From assembly GCA_963930655.1 (NCBI GenBank), contig OZ005610.1, positions 26,622,501 to 26,686,500 of the forward strand: a stretch of DNA of 64,000 nucleotides, written 5' to 3'. Every line of letters starts with the position of its first letter. Position 1 is the stretch's first letter. This document shows, one piece after another, positions 47,968 to 58,908 of this stretch. The notes below the pieces were generated by a model. The model saw nothing but the letters and a program-made list of their open reading frames with translations, was not told the DNA's origin and did no database searches. The stretch comes from Myrica gale. Its lineage: Eukaryota; Streptophyta; Magnoliopsida; Fagales; Myricaceae. The translations under genes were made by a program, and so were the position numbers.

Positions 47968-49643
47968 ATGTGGTTTCGACGTCTTTTCCAATTTATTGCT
48001 TGAAAAAGAAAAGAGAATAGAAAAGCTTACGCTTGAAATTAGATGGTTTAAAAAAACGTGCAGGATGCACGGAATGAAATTGAAGGGTCAAATTCGGAAT
48101 TCTGACACTTGTATTCATTGTACTGCTCCATTTTCATTCCAATCCAACTGCCTTTCTCGCAAAGCATGTGAGGAGTAGCAGAAACAACCAGTCCACCAAC
48201 TCGTCTGCGCTAATCATGCGCACGTTCGACATCAAAGCATGTGAAGCTACCCCCACCGCAATCAACGATTAGAACAAACGCGAAAGTCTAAAGGATTGAA
48301 ATTGGAAGCACGACGAATGGTCGGGGGTACTTACAGTTGCGATATAATTACACGGGACCAAGTATTCAATTGCTTTCTCCGCGTGATTTGATTCATCAAT
48401 AGGGGACCATGATCCATACCATACCAATATAGGAAGTTATTTCTTGGAATGCCCTCCTTCAACCATATATATATATATATATGTATGTATATAGGCTGAC
48501 CACTGATTCGACGATGATCTCCAAACCCAAGGAGCACACAGAGCAAATGAAGCAACAACATAGTTGTTTGTGTAGGCGGAATCGAGATTAAACAACATAA
48601 GACGACAAAGTGACGGATTAATAATGAAAACGACACAACTCCCTGCATGGTCTCTAGCTAATTAATTGCTCCACCGCAACTTGAGATGATCCTACATAAA
48701 ACCTTAAAAATATATTTTACCCAAGGAGAAGGAGATCTTGTATTTTCTTTTCGGAGTGAAGAATATTAATCGAGAAGAGTCAGTGAAGAATGGCTGGTGA
48801 AGGGAGATCTAGACCATAGTTGCAAAGCTCAGGACGTGATATTTTCCAACTCCTGTGGTATTTGGAATTCATGGATCACCACGAGGTTCCGGAACGTGGG
48901 TCCATGAGTTGGCCTGTAGAATGAATGCCTCATGGCCCCGATTTAGTATACAGCTTAAGCTTCTTTTTTTTTTTTTTTTCCCTTTTTTCCCCGAGGATAC
49001 TATACAGTTTATGCAATGCAACATAAAACGCTTTAGGGGCTCCGCACAGTGGGAATGCTGTGGTAGCCCCGGCTTACAGCTAATGCGACGTACATCCCTG
49101 TCAACTTTTTTTTTTTGCTGTCTTAAGTGTTGATAAACACGCACTGCCTGCTCCTTTTAGAGTGAGAAACGGAGCAAGAGTTCCCAATCTCTGTTTTCTA
49201 CTCTTGTTCAGGTTCTCAGGTATTGCATCATTTAAACGGGAAATTCAGTTCGTGGGAATGCTATTTGCAAACAGTTACAGAAGGCCGAGGATGAGTGAAA
49301 CTCTTTGGCTTCTTTCATGTTACTAAGTGAAAGAACAAAATGTTTGATTCCACTCGCGTAGTAGCTTCAGTACTATCAATCTGGAGAGGATCTAATACCA
49401 GTGTTGTGAGTTGGTAAAATAGTTCTTCTTTTGGTAAAGTAGGAATTATTGTTGACTTGAATTACAAAAATGAATTTTCATTCCCTTGTAGTGAGTACAA
49501 TGACATTTAAATTAATTACGGCCACAATTGTTCTCACACAGAGCACACTAGTGACGATAGCATCTTGTTCGTAACAAGTTGTTTGAAGGCTAGGGGCGTC
49601 GATACAAGTCTTTAGGAGTTGCGTGCGGTGGAGAGGTTCTGAA
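47968..49643. other. Upstream region of the PILS gene
   Basis: No other gene supported. It contains an (AT)n tract at about 48464-48492, two T-rich runs (48963-48980 and 49107-49116), and presumably the promoter and 5' UTR of the PILS gene. Several short frames lack domains. Confidence 0.45.
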
Positions 49644-52600
49644 ATGGAATTCCTAGATCTTCTCGTCGTTGCATTGATGCCAGTACTGAAAACGCTTCTG
49701 ATTACTGGTGTTGGATTACTGCTTGCAATAGACCGCATAGGTCTCTTGGGCCCGGATGCAAGGCATCATTTGAACAATGTAAGTTACTATTTCTTACGTA
49801 CGTTATTAAGCTTATCTATATGATTTTAAAATGATGGTGATAATTTCTTTCCACGGAAATTTCAAGAGTGGCCGCTCCCCTCTTAACTTGAAACATATGC
49901 CTCAGGATCGAAAGTGTTATCAGTATTTTATTTTGATTTGTTTTTCTGTTGACATTATTCACATAACGCGTGTGCGCCTGCGTGGAAAACAGAGCAAGGA
50001 GGTGAACGTAAGTAGCATATTTCTACGATTTCGGAAATTGAGGTTAACGTGTGTGCGCTTGCGTGAAAAACAGATCAAGGAGGTGAACATAAGTAGCATA
50101 TTAGATTTAGGAAATGTGATGGATTACAAATTAGGAACCTTATAAGGAGTATATTGACTAGTTTCTTTAACAATGTGAGACTTCCAACACGCCCCTCACG
50201 TGTGGCGGGAGGACATCCAAGCCAACACGTGGAAACGGGTGACGGTGAACCACAAACTAGGAATATTGCTCTAACAATGTGGGACTTCCAACACGCCCCC
50301 TCACGTGTGGCGGGAGGATATCCAAGCCAACACGTGAAAACGGGTGACGGTGGACCACAAACTAGGAATATTGCTCTGATACCATATTAAAATTTAAACA
50401 ATATGTGAAAGATGAGCCTAACTCAACTCCAAAAGACGTCTTGAAGTGCCACAACCTTATAAGGAGCACATTGACTAATTTCTCTAACAACGTGGGACTT
50501 CCAACAGTTTGGATAAGCTGAAATATTTTCTAATGCCTAAACAGAGATCCGTATAAATTCCCCCTGTTCAGCAATCAGCATAAAAGTAACGAAATTGCAG
50601 TGATGTGGGTATCGGGCGCTAAAGCCTCTGTTAAATTTGTCACTAAAATTCCTTCTTCCAACAGAAAGATTGGAAATGGCCCAAAAAATTCATGTTTCTA
50701 AAATTTCATAGCACCAGAAAATTTGTATCGTGTCCCCGAAGACATTCACAGAAGGCACACGCTACCAACTGCAGCCCGCAGAAACTTTGACGGAAGGAAT
50801 GTATGCTGGCGGAGCCTTAAATTTGATTAATTTAGATAGTTCACCACTGACACTGACAACCTGTTTTGTTTTCTTGGGTAAGAGCTGACAACTTCAATCG
50901 TGTAACAGATCGTATTTTTCGTGTTCACTCCTGCACTCATGGTTAGCAACTTGTCTGAAACTATAACTCTTGAGAGCTTGGTTACACTGTAAGTTTCCTC
51001 ATTTTCGTACTCCTCTTGATACCAATTCTTCTCTCTTCTACATGGGCAAAGCTATTTTTCTTGGTATTGATATATACATACATATATATTACTGCTGGCC
51101 GGGTGCGTAACTCCCTCCCGGGCAAATGCAAATCTTAGGTGGTTCATGCCGGTGAATATCCTTCTCACGTTTATTATTGGCTCAGCACTCGCATGGATCC
51201 TCATTAAAATTACCAGAACTCCTAAACATCTACATGGCCTTGTAATTGGTTGCTGTTCTGCAGGTACTTTTAGATTTGTTACCAACACTTTATTGAGTTT
51301 TCCCTTATAAAGTTATACAATATTTCAGGTCATGGGCATTCTATGCTATATTCGGCCTTAATACATTAATTAAGAAAAAAAAAAGATATGCATGCTTCGT
51401 CCTGGATTTCCGCAGTTTACATGCAAAGATATTAGCGACCTCTTTCAGAACTGGGTGTGTCAATGTGAGCAGGAAATTTGGGAAACTTGCTTCTCATCAT
51501 CGTGCCAGCAGTCTGTGAGGAAACAAATAGTCCATTTGGGGATTCATCCACCTGCTCGACATATGGAGAGGCGTATGCTTCGCTTTCTATGGCGGTATGC
51601 ATGCTTTATGTTTCTCATATTTTTAGTCGCCGAAATTCATGCTTCTAGATGAGATTGAAACATTCAGACCTTCCAACGGAATGCCCAATCACCTATGACC
51701 TATTTATCAGGCTCAGCTTAACACATACTTTGACGTTAAGCAAGAATGGTTTTCTTAATCGTAAAAATATCTACCATTTTAGATTAGATATTAAAATGTC
51801 TACCAGCTTGAGGAGGAAATTATATAACTTTACAACGGACGTATGCCTATGAGGTTGAAGTCCCTTAAGTCTCTCCTGTCCAATTATTGTTGTCTCTAAT
51901 GTTTTACTTTTTGCCTTCCTCTCTTCACATTCCTGGGGAATTCCAACCTAATAATTTGGTAGAATGATAGTTTTTTTCTGTGCAATATCTATTTGCTCTT
52001 CAAGATGAGAGATATTTAACGTTGTTTTCATTTTGCTGTGTCTTATTCTGATGCTTCAGGTGGGAGCAATTTATATATGGTCTTATGTCTATATCATCAT
52101 GCGGACATTTGCAAATAACAACATTGGAGAGCCCTCAGTTAGGACAGGGGCACTGGTTCCTTCACAGGAATCTACAAGCTCTGATGGCCATTCAGATTAT
52201 ATTGAACTGCCTCAGACTTATATAGGAGAAGCGAAGGTTTTCCTAGCTCTACCATATATCTATGCAGTCATTCTAATTCTTGCTACTTTAGATGAGTCTT
52301 TGTAATTAATGACTTGAATAATACCAGCAATTTTTCCAACTTAAATAGGAATTGTATGTCTTCTAAAATATCACATGTTATTTATTTTATACATAATTGC
52401 TTGTTCTGATCCTATATATGATACTACTCTAGCAGTGAATTTCTTGGTTTATATATCCCATATAACATCAGAAAGTGAATTAAAATAAAATAATCATTCC
52501 TAGGATTTCTGTTTGCTTGCTCGAAATGCATACCATTGTTTTGATGGATCGAAGAAGAGAAATGATCAATGATTAACAACATCAATCCTCCCCAGTAAAT

Positions 52601-52864
52601 AGATGTATATGCTTGTCTTGGCATTGGAGGATCAGACTAGGCCGGGAAGCCTCCTTAATCTCCTTAGACCTAGCAACTAGCAGGTTAGCAAACTATTGCA
52701 GGAGAGGTAGATTTAATTCTAGTGTAGGAAATACAGGAGAATTAGTAACGTTCCCAGACAAATGAATGTCACACCACTACAAGTACAGCTGTTTGCATTT
52801 CTTAATTATTCTAATGTATCATATGCGTCATGATTAATGTGAAGTTAGGCTACTCGGAATTAAA

Positions 52865-52921
<57 letters not shown>

Positions 52922-54888
52922 TGTGCAGGCGCCTGTTCTGAATCAGATTATTGAGAGGATGAAGAAATATGCAGGGCAGATCAATCTGAAGATGTTGTTT
53001 GCACCATCTACAATTGGTGTGGTATGCCCATCATTAGTACTGTATCGTATTTACGTTGTTAATTAGCAAGAATGTAATTCACTTTTTTGTTATCTCCATG
53101 ATCTTTCTAAAATGTGAAAGAAAAGCGCAATAGACATAAGTAATCTGGTGATTTTCTTTAGAAAGAAATACAGAACTTGGTCTTCCATATAGCTACTAGC
53201 TAGCCTTGATCATCACATACAGAACTTGGTCTTTCATGACATCAGGGGAAGGATTACATCTCATTTGTACTTCATGCCATGCCTCAAATCATTAAACAAG
53301 CAGAAGCAGCTAGCGCCGTAACAAATGGTAATAAACCGAAGTATTAGGCTGCAGAAATGCCCATTCCCGAAGAACTATGATCAGCTAAATGTTTCCTAGT
53401 ATTAGATAGTAGAAAGTTCTGGATGTAAAGAGATGTAAAGAGATATTAGTTGTAGAACTTTCTACTATCTAATACGTAGTGCAAGAAAAAGAGAAGAGAA
53501 ACAATAAACAAATAGAAAAAATCTGGCCTTTGTATAATCTAGGAATAGCCACCCTTTGGCCTATCTTATGTGATGTCAGACGACTTTCTTTCTTTGACAC
53601 TGAATTGTTAGTTAAGATGTGAATAAGCCGTTAACTGCTACTTGTTTTCTTCTCTAGATTGTTGGGTTCATTATCGGGATAATCTCTCCAATTCGGAAGC
53701 TAATGATTGGTGACGATGCTCCTCTTCGTGTGATCATTAGCTCTGCATCTCTGCTTGGGTACTAATCTGAATGAATGCTCTGTTCAGTTCTCATTCTTGT
53801 TTTGGTTGACCCTGAGAGTTAGTTCGTGCTTTGAAATTCATAACAGTATACATGATATGTGTTTGTTTCCACTAGGCTTCTGGTAATTTGTCTTTATTCC
53901 CCTTGGAAACAATCCTTCATTTCCAAACAAAAAATACAAATTACATGATTGAATTCACCTCTTCCTATTAATTTTAAATTTTTTAGAATTATTAGTGCGT
54001 GATATAACATGGTAGGGTTCAGAGTCATATAGGGTTCGTAGCACGATATTCTTATCTATTCTGACTCTTAACTCTGACTTGCAGGGAGGCAACAATTCCG
54101 TCGATGACTTTGATAGTGGGAGCAAACCTACTTAAGGGTATTTTCCTAAGCTAATTGGATCCCTTCTCGAGCTTGCTTTGATTTGGCCTAATTTGGGTTC
54201 CGCCTCAAAATTGACCGAAGGAAGCTCAACCTTCCATCTATATATATAAGCTTCATATAATGTCCTAACCACTACATTTTTTAATCCTTTTCAGGTTTGC
54301 AAAGATCAGAAGTAGGTCTGTTAGTCATTGTAGGCGTAATAGCAGTAAGGTATATTGTATTGCCGCTTTTGGGTATTGTTATTGTGAAAGCTGCACATAG
54401 TTGGGGCATGGTGGGATCAAGCTCATTATACCAATTTATTCTTATGCTCCAGTATGCGCTTCCACCTGCAATGAGTGTAGGTAAGGCAACCTTTTAATTT
54501 TATGGTTTAAATTACGGGTAATTCTTTTATTTTCTTGATTATTTGCCTAGTCGTCTTTGGCAGCTCTATTCTTCTTGCAACTTGCCGTCCTAGTCTTCTT
54601 CTTCTTCTTCTTCGCTTTTAAAACTCAGTAATGCTCATACCTGAGCTTGTTCATTCATTTGCATACAGACAGTTAAAATGCTACCAAAGTTGCTTCCAAA
54701 GATGCATATTACTCTTCTTCTCCTTTGTAAATTTTTGCACGCTCATGATATTTGCTATTGCAGGTACTATTACCCAACTGTTTGAGGCTGGTGAGAGCGA
54801 ATGTTCTGTTATCATGCTGTGGACATATGCTGTGGCTTCATTCTCTCTCACACTCTGGTCAACCTGCTTTATGTGGCTTGTCTCGTAA
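49644..54888 (+). CDS. PILS: PIN-LIKES (PILS) auxin transport facilitator, complete, 10 exons
   Basis: ER-membrane carrier of the auxin efflux carrier (Mem_trans) superfamily. PILS proteins hold auxin in the ER and lower nuclear auxin signalling. Coding exons are 49644-49778, 50909-50988, 51139-51263, 51473-51594, 52060-52236, 52929-53021, 53658-53758, 54085-54137, 54295-54480 and 54764-54888, with all phases closing and 398 residues. Five N-terminal membrane segments (for example LLVVALMPVLKTLLITGVGL, then NLGNLLLIIVPAVC) and five C-terminal ones (IVGFIIGIISPIRKLM, VGLLVIVGVIAVRYIVLPLL, then FILMLQYALPPAMSVG) flank a cytosolic loop (residues about 180-250). GNLGNLLLIIVPAVC is a family signature. 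The start at 49644 is chosen because MEFLDL is the conserved N-terminus; the frame is also open to 49623. A poly(A) signal lies at 55093-55098. The length and inferred context suggest a PILS5-like gene. Confidence 0.94.
50138..50508 (-). repeat. TRIM-like short LTR element fragment in PILS intron 1 (fossil)
   Basis: On the minus strand an LTR-like unit of about 120 bp (about 50388-50508, beginning TGTTGGAAGTCCCACGTTG) is followed directly by TGGTATCAGAGC, the usual initiator-Met primer site. A block of about 110 bp containing GACTTCCAACACGCCCC follows in two tandem copies (about 50171-50273 and 50274-50384). A second LTR-like piece lies at about 50138-50187. No coding parts. This looks like a broken terminal-repeat retrotransposon in miniature with an internal tandem duplication. 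Confidence 0.65.
52877..52918 (+). repeat. (GT)21 microsatellite beside a splice acceptor
   Basis: An uninterrupted 42-base GT run follows a short AT run. It ends 10 bases before the acceptor CAG (52926-52928) of PILS exon 6, so it occupies the place of the polypyrimidine tract. Confidence 0.95.
53399..53475 (+). repeat. Perfect 22-bp hairpin in PILS intron 6
   Basis: Arms 53399-53420 and 53454-53475 are exact reverse complements. The loop of 33 bases contains a tandem GATGTAAAGA repeat. It could be a tiny inverted-repeat transposon relic. No target duplication was found. Confidence 0.8.
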
Positions 54889-57607
54889 CTTCTCCGCCTC
54901 TGTTTTACGCTACTTTGTGTCATTCCTTGGTCATACCACTACAGGGTCTTATATTTAATTACATCCATTCAATCGGAAGTTTGGGTGTTATATATAATGT
55001 TAATTGCAAAAGCTGACGAGAACATTTTTTAGTGTTTTTTATTCCTTGCTGGAAAAGATGCCCGCATTTTGCTTGTAATAGGTAACAAATTCAATAAATC
55101 ATTTTAGAGACCAAACACCACGTCGTCCATCCTATACTTTTATCCTATGCTAATTCATAGGATAAAATTTATCTACTTATGTTTGAAATTTACTTAGGGG
55201 TGCCTCTCACCACAGGCAGGCAGCCTGGGCTGTTGCCTAAGGCCTACAAAATAGGGAGGCCCCCAACTTCCTATTTACTTAATATTTAATAGGCACCCAA
55301 TTTATGTTTAATATTTTAACTTAATAAAAGAAAAAATAAGTCTTAAAATCTCCATAAAACTTTTTGAAATTCTCATTGAATGCAAAGAAACCCATAATGC
55401 AAAATTTGAAAGGGACTCTTGTACTTCCAACTTTAAAATTCAAAGAAGACTATTAGATTTTCAACTTTTTAAATCCTAAAAATTCATTTTTTTCTAAATA
55501 TATTCTTTATTTAGCCCTACTTTCACTATTCCTTTCATCAATTTTTTCTTATTTTTATATTCTAAACACTATATCCTTCATTCTTTATAGCTAACTTAAT
55601 TCAAGATATCTCAACTAAATTTAAAAAAAAGGGAGAGAGAAAGAGAGAGAGTTGTAGAGAAAATGGGGGAAGGAGTGAGATGGACTTGGACAGAGGTGAG
55701 AATTAGAGGAGTGAAAAAGACAGTTTTTAGAGTTTGGATTATACGAAACGACCTCATTTTGTATAAAAAAATCGGTGAAGCGGTGAACCACCCTCCAATA
55801 TCGGGGATATTGGCCACCGGTATTGCTGGTCAGCGGTTATTGGTACTCGGTGCTGATAAACATCTCTAGGTATCATAGTCAAGGTCTTGAGTTTGAGATT
55901 TGGCTCCGCACTTCATCCTAATTTCAATTAAATATTGAATGTGTTGAGTCTTCCAATTAAAGGAGAGTTTAACTCACACTTTGAAGATGAGTGTTAGAGA
56001 ATATAATTAAAATAATAAAATATATATCTTCCTTTTCATTAAGATAGATTAAAAAGAAAATAGATCACCCTGTAAATCTACTAATTATCCACAGTGCAAA
56101 TATCGTTGTACTCTAATTAAGTGAAGAGAAGTGCACCAGTAAAGCTATAATTATTTGAAGGGACGACTAACAGAGAACAGGTAGCAGACAAACTAGTTGA
56201 ATACCGTAAGTCATTAGAACTCATGTTTGTCGTGTTAATAAATTCAACAACCTAATTTAGACCTAAATTATGAGAAAAATAACTAGGGTGAATAGGTATA
56301 TTTAAAATTTTATCAAATAACTCTTTTTAAAACTAAAACATATTCTCTATAATATGAATCTAAATGCAATGCTTTCAATATTTAAAGACCTAATAAAATC
56401 CATACAATAATATATTAAAAGTAAATAAGAATCTGTAAAAACAGTATGAGCAATATGTGAAAAACAGAGTAAATTGATCCACAATCAATTTAACAACCCC
56501 CAATAATATTAGATATACCAGATCTAATCTTTTACCTTCCTTACCCCCACAAACATTCTTGTTACCTCTCTTCCTTTGATTTAGAGTTAGCAAATAATAA
56601 GAAATCTATAAACAAAGATAAGATGAAATCATTCACCACAATTGACAAGCGAGATTGATGATGAAGAAAAAAACTCCTGAGAAACTACTCTTCAGACCCT
56701 AGGCTGGTAATCTTGACTTTTCACTATGTTTAAACTCCGGTTACAAGTTAATCTTCAACGATTAGACACTATTAGACTAATTCTATCCCCTTTGAACCCA
56801 ACATAAGCACTTCACTTAGGTCTACAACTTACAGCACACTCAGAACCTCTGAAAAAGTTTGAACGAAGATTCAAATACCAAATCGATGCTTTGCTGATCT
56901 TCACACGTGAACCTCACGCAATCAACAACTCGAAGTGCTAGAACTTAAGCAACTCTACACGTTTTCAGCAACCTCTGAAAACTTTCGACACTGTGGTGAA
57001 ATGATGATCAACTTTGACGATCTCGTGATGCAATCCATCATCAACAATAATGGTCTGTACGGAAATCAACAAGTAAGCTAAATCAACAAGTAAACATCAA
57101 AAAGTAGATCAAGAAATCGAAAGGATTCTCAGGAGAAACTCAATCTTGGAGCGAAGCAAATCTTGGACGTTCGGCTGATGTGTGTAGCGTCAAAGAAGAA
57201 AACCCTAATCTGTTTGTTTTTATCATTCACGCGTGAACAACCTAACAAATTCAGCTCCTTTCATCAAGTCAATTTCTTCTATAATCTAGGAAAAGGACAA
57301 AAATTCCCTTAACGAAAGACTCACGTGAACATGCCAAAACACTGAAACAGAATTCTAGAAACAGCCAAGAGGACAACAATGCCCTTCTTTCGAATCTGCC
57401 AATTGATATATATATAGTCCATTCTCAAACAACTGAAGGAATTTATTTTTTATTTATTTTGCAGAGCCACAAAAATCTACTGATCAAATAGGTTAATTTG
57501 CTCATTGTACTTAAATTTTATGCCACTTGAGGTAGAAATGTGCTCATAATTTAAGTTGTGGCCTGAATCAGTTTAATTTAAGTAAGATCCCAACAGAGAA
57601 TAAAATA
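54889..57607. other. PILS 3' UTR and intergenic DNA
   Basis: AATAAA at 55093-55098 probably ends the PILS transcript. The remainder is AT-rich with no supported gene. The stretch 55790-55870, ending in GATAAACATCTCTAGG, looks like one end of a transposon but its partner was not found. Confidence 0.45.
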
Positions 57608-57645
57608 TGTTCTAGAGAGATAGGCTCTACCTTCTCTCTAGAACA
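57608..57645 (+). repeat. Hairpin resembling the 5' end of retroposon copy B
   Basis: The arms TGTTCTAGAGAGA and TCTCTCTAGAACA enclose a short GC-containing loop. The same hairpin occurs at 45894-45929 near the 5' end of copy B, so this is probably the 5' end of another non-LTR element lying on the plus strand. LINE RNase H sequence follows 600 bp downstream. Confidence 0.6.
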
Positions 57646-58204
57646 CCCTTAGCCTTTATGCTTAACCATCCTCCCTTTTCATTGCGGCAGGAGGACCCGG
57701 ATCCTCTTGTCCCAGCAGACAGTTCCACCACCACAAATTGCTTTGACTTTCTCTGTATGATTTCATTTTACCACTTCTACTATATAAACCATTATAACAT
57801 TTCACCGAACTATTTTGCATCTCCACATGTATTTGCATCTCCATGTGGCTTTTGGTCTCTGGAATATAATATATTGATATATTCACTTTGTTTTATTTTA
57901 TTTAGATAATGGATAAGTTTGTCACAAGAACGCCACGCAGCGTGGAGTCATCTAATACTCCTAGCGTGGAGTCAGCACGGTACATGTATTGTAATATTTT
58001 TAGTCTTTAATTTTTGATATTGTAATTGTAAGACAATTTTTAGCATTATAAAAGGGAAAAAAACTTGTCATTTTGTCTTTAGAATTTGACCCCTCTGAAT
58101 TTTGGTATTGTTCCGTCACTGGACAAACTTGTATGGATCCTCAGGGAGCTTGTAGAGCAGGTCAGGAGTGAGTATGGGTTCATTAGGAGGCCTGGAATAG
58201 TTGG
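57646..58204. other. Unassigned stretch between LINE-like pieces
   Basis: It could be the leader of the same non-LTR element. A short frame from 57909 reads MDKFVTRTPRSVESSNTPSV, which vaguely recalls the N-terminus of hAT-type transposases, but it ends within about 35 codons. No gene is called. Confidence 0.3.
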
Positions 58205-58745
58205 GAGAAATATGACCCGGTCCAGGTGTGGTGTCCTCCCCCTACCCATCGATTGAAGTCAACTTTGACGCTGCTGTACGAGACACCTTCACTGTGGCAG
58301 CAGCTATGTTTCGGAATTATCATTGTGAGTTTAAAAGGGAGCTTCGGCGCTAAAGATGGCATCTTTGTCCCCGGTAGAAGCGAAGGTTGCAGCTGCCCAT
58401 TTTGGTCTTAAGCAAGCTCAAAGGAGAGGCTTTACATATGTCATTATTGAAGGGGATTCTTCTACTGTGATCTCTGCTATCAAATCCTTTCCTAGGCGTG
58501 TTGAGTAGCGAATACACGAGACGATTGCTGATATTAGGAATACCCTTCACCGAGCTTCATCTTGAAAGTGTAGAGGTGCAAATGGTTTGGTGCACCACTT
58601 GCTTGATGAACTGCCTCTAGAATTACTTTCTTGGCTGTATGCGGGGTTCCAACCCCCTTGATTGCGTATGACTTGGAGTTCATGAATAAAGGAAGTCTTG
58701 AGTAAAATAAAAATAAAAATGCAGTTCTATCTTGCTTAAAGAAAA
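58205..58745 (+). mobile_element. LINE 3' fragment with RNase H domain (decayed)
   Basis: On the plus strand the RNase H core is visible across frames. KVNFDAAVRDTFTVAAAMFR comes first. SPVEAKVAAAHFGLKQAQRR then GFTYVIIEGDSSTVISAIKS follow, and a weak GANGLVHHLLDELPL end. An A-rich tail (AAATAAAAATAAAAA) begins at about 58702. At least one frameshift and several stops are present. It lies about 165 bp from the 3' end of the DGAT2 gene, in the opposite orientation. Confidence 0.75.
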
Positions 58746-58908
58746 AAAAAGTAAAACTCAAGTACTCTCTCCATATTCATATGAAAAAGCTCCACTTTTT
58801 AAAGTTACAATCATGTTCAGGCAAGAATCAAAGAGACCTTATTTTTCTGTGGAATCAAACAATCGAATTGTAAATTAGGGAGCACGAGGAGTACAAATTA
58901 AGATCCAG

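Noticed and set aside
55780-55875. One-sided transposon end (GATAAACATCTCTAGG)
   Set aside because: Resembles a hAT-type end but no inverted partner or target duplication was found nearby.
57909-57985. MDKFVTRTPRSVESSNTPSV as a hAT transposase start
   Set aside because: Frame ends after a few dozen codons and no downstream zinc-finger or catalytic motifs are present.
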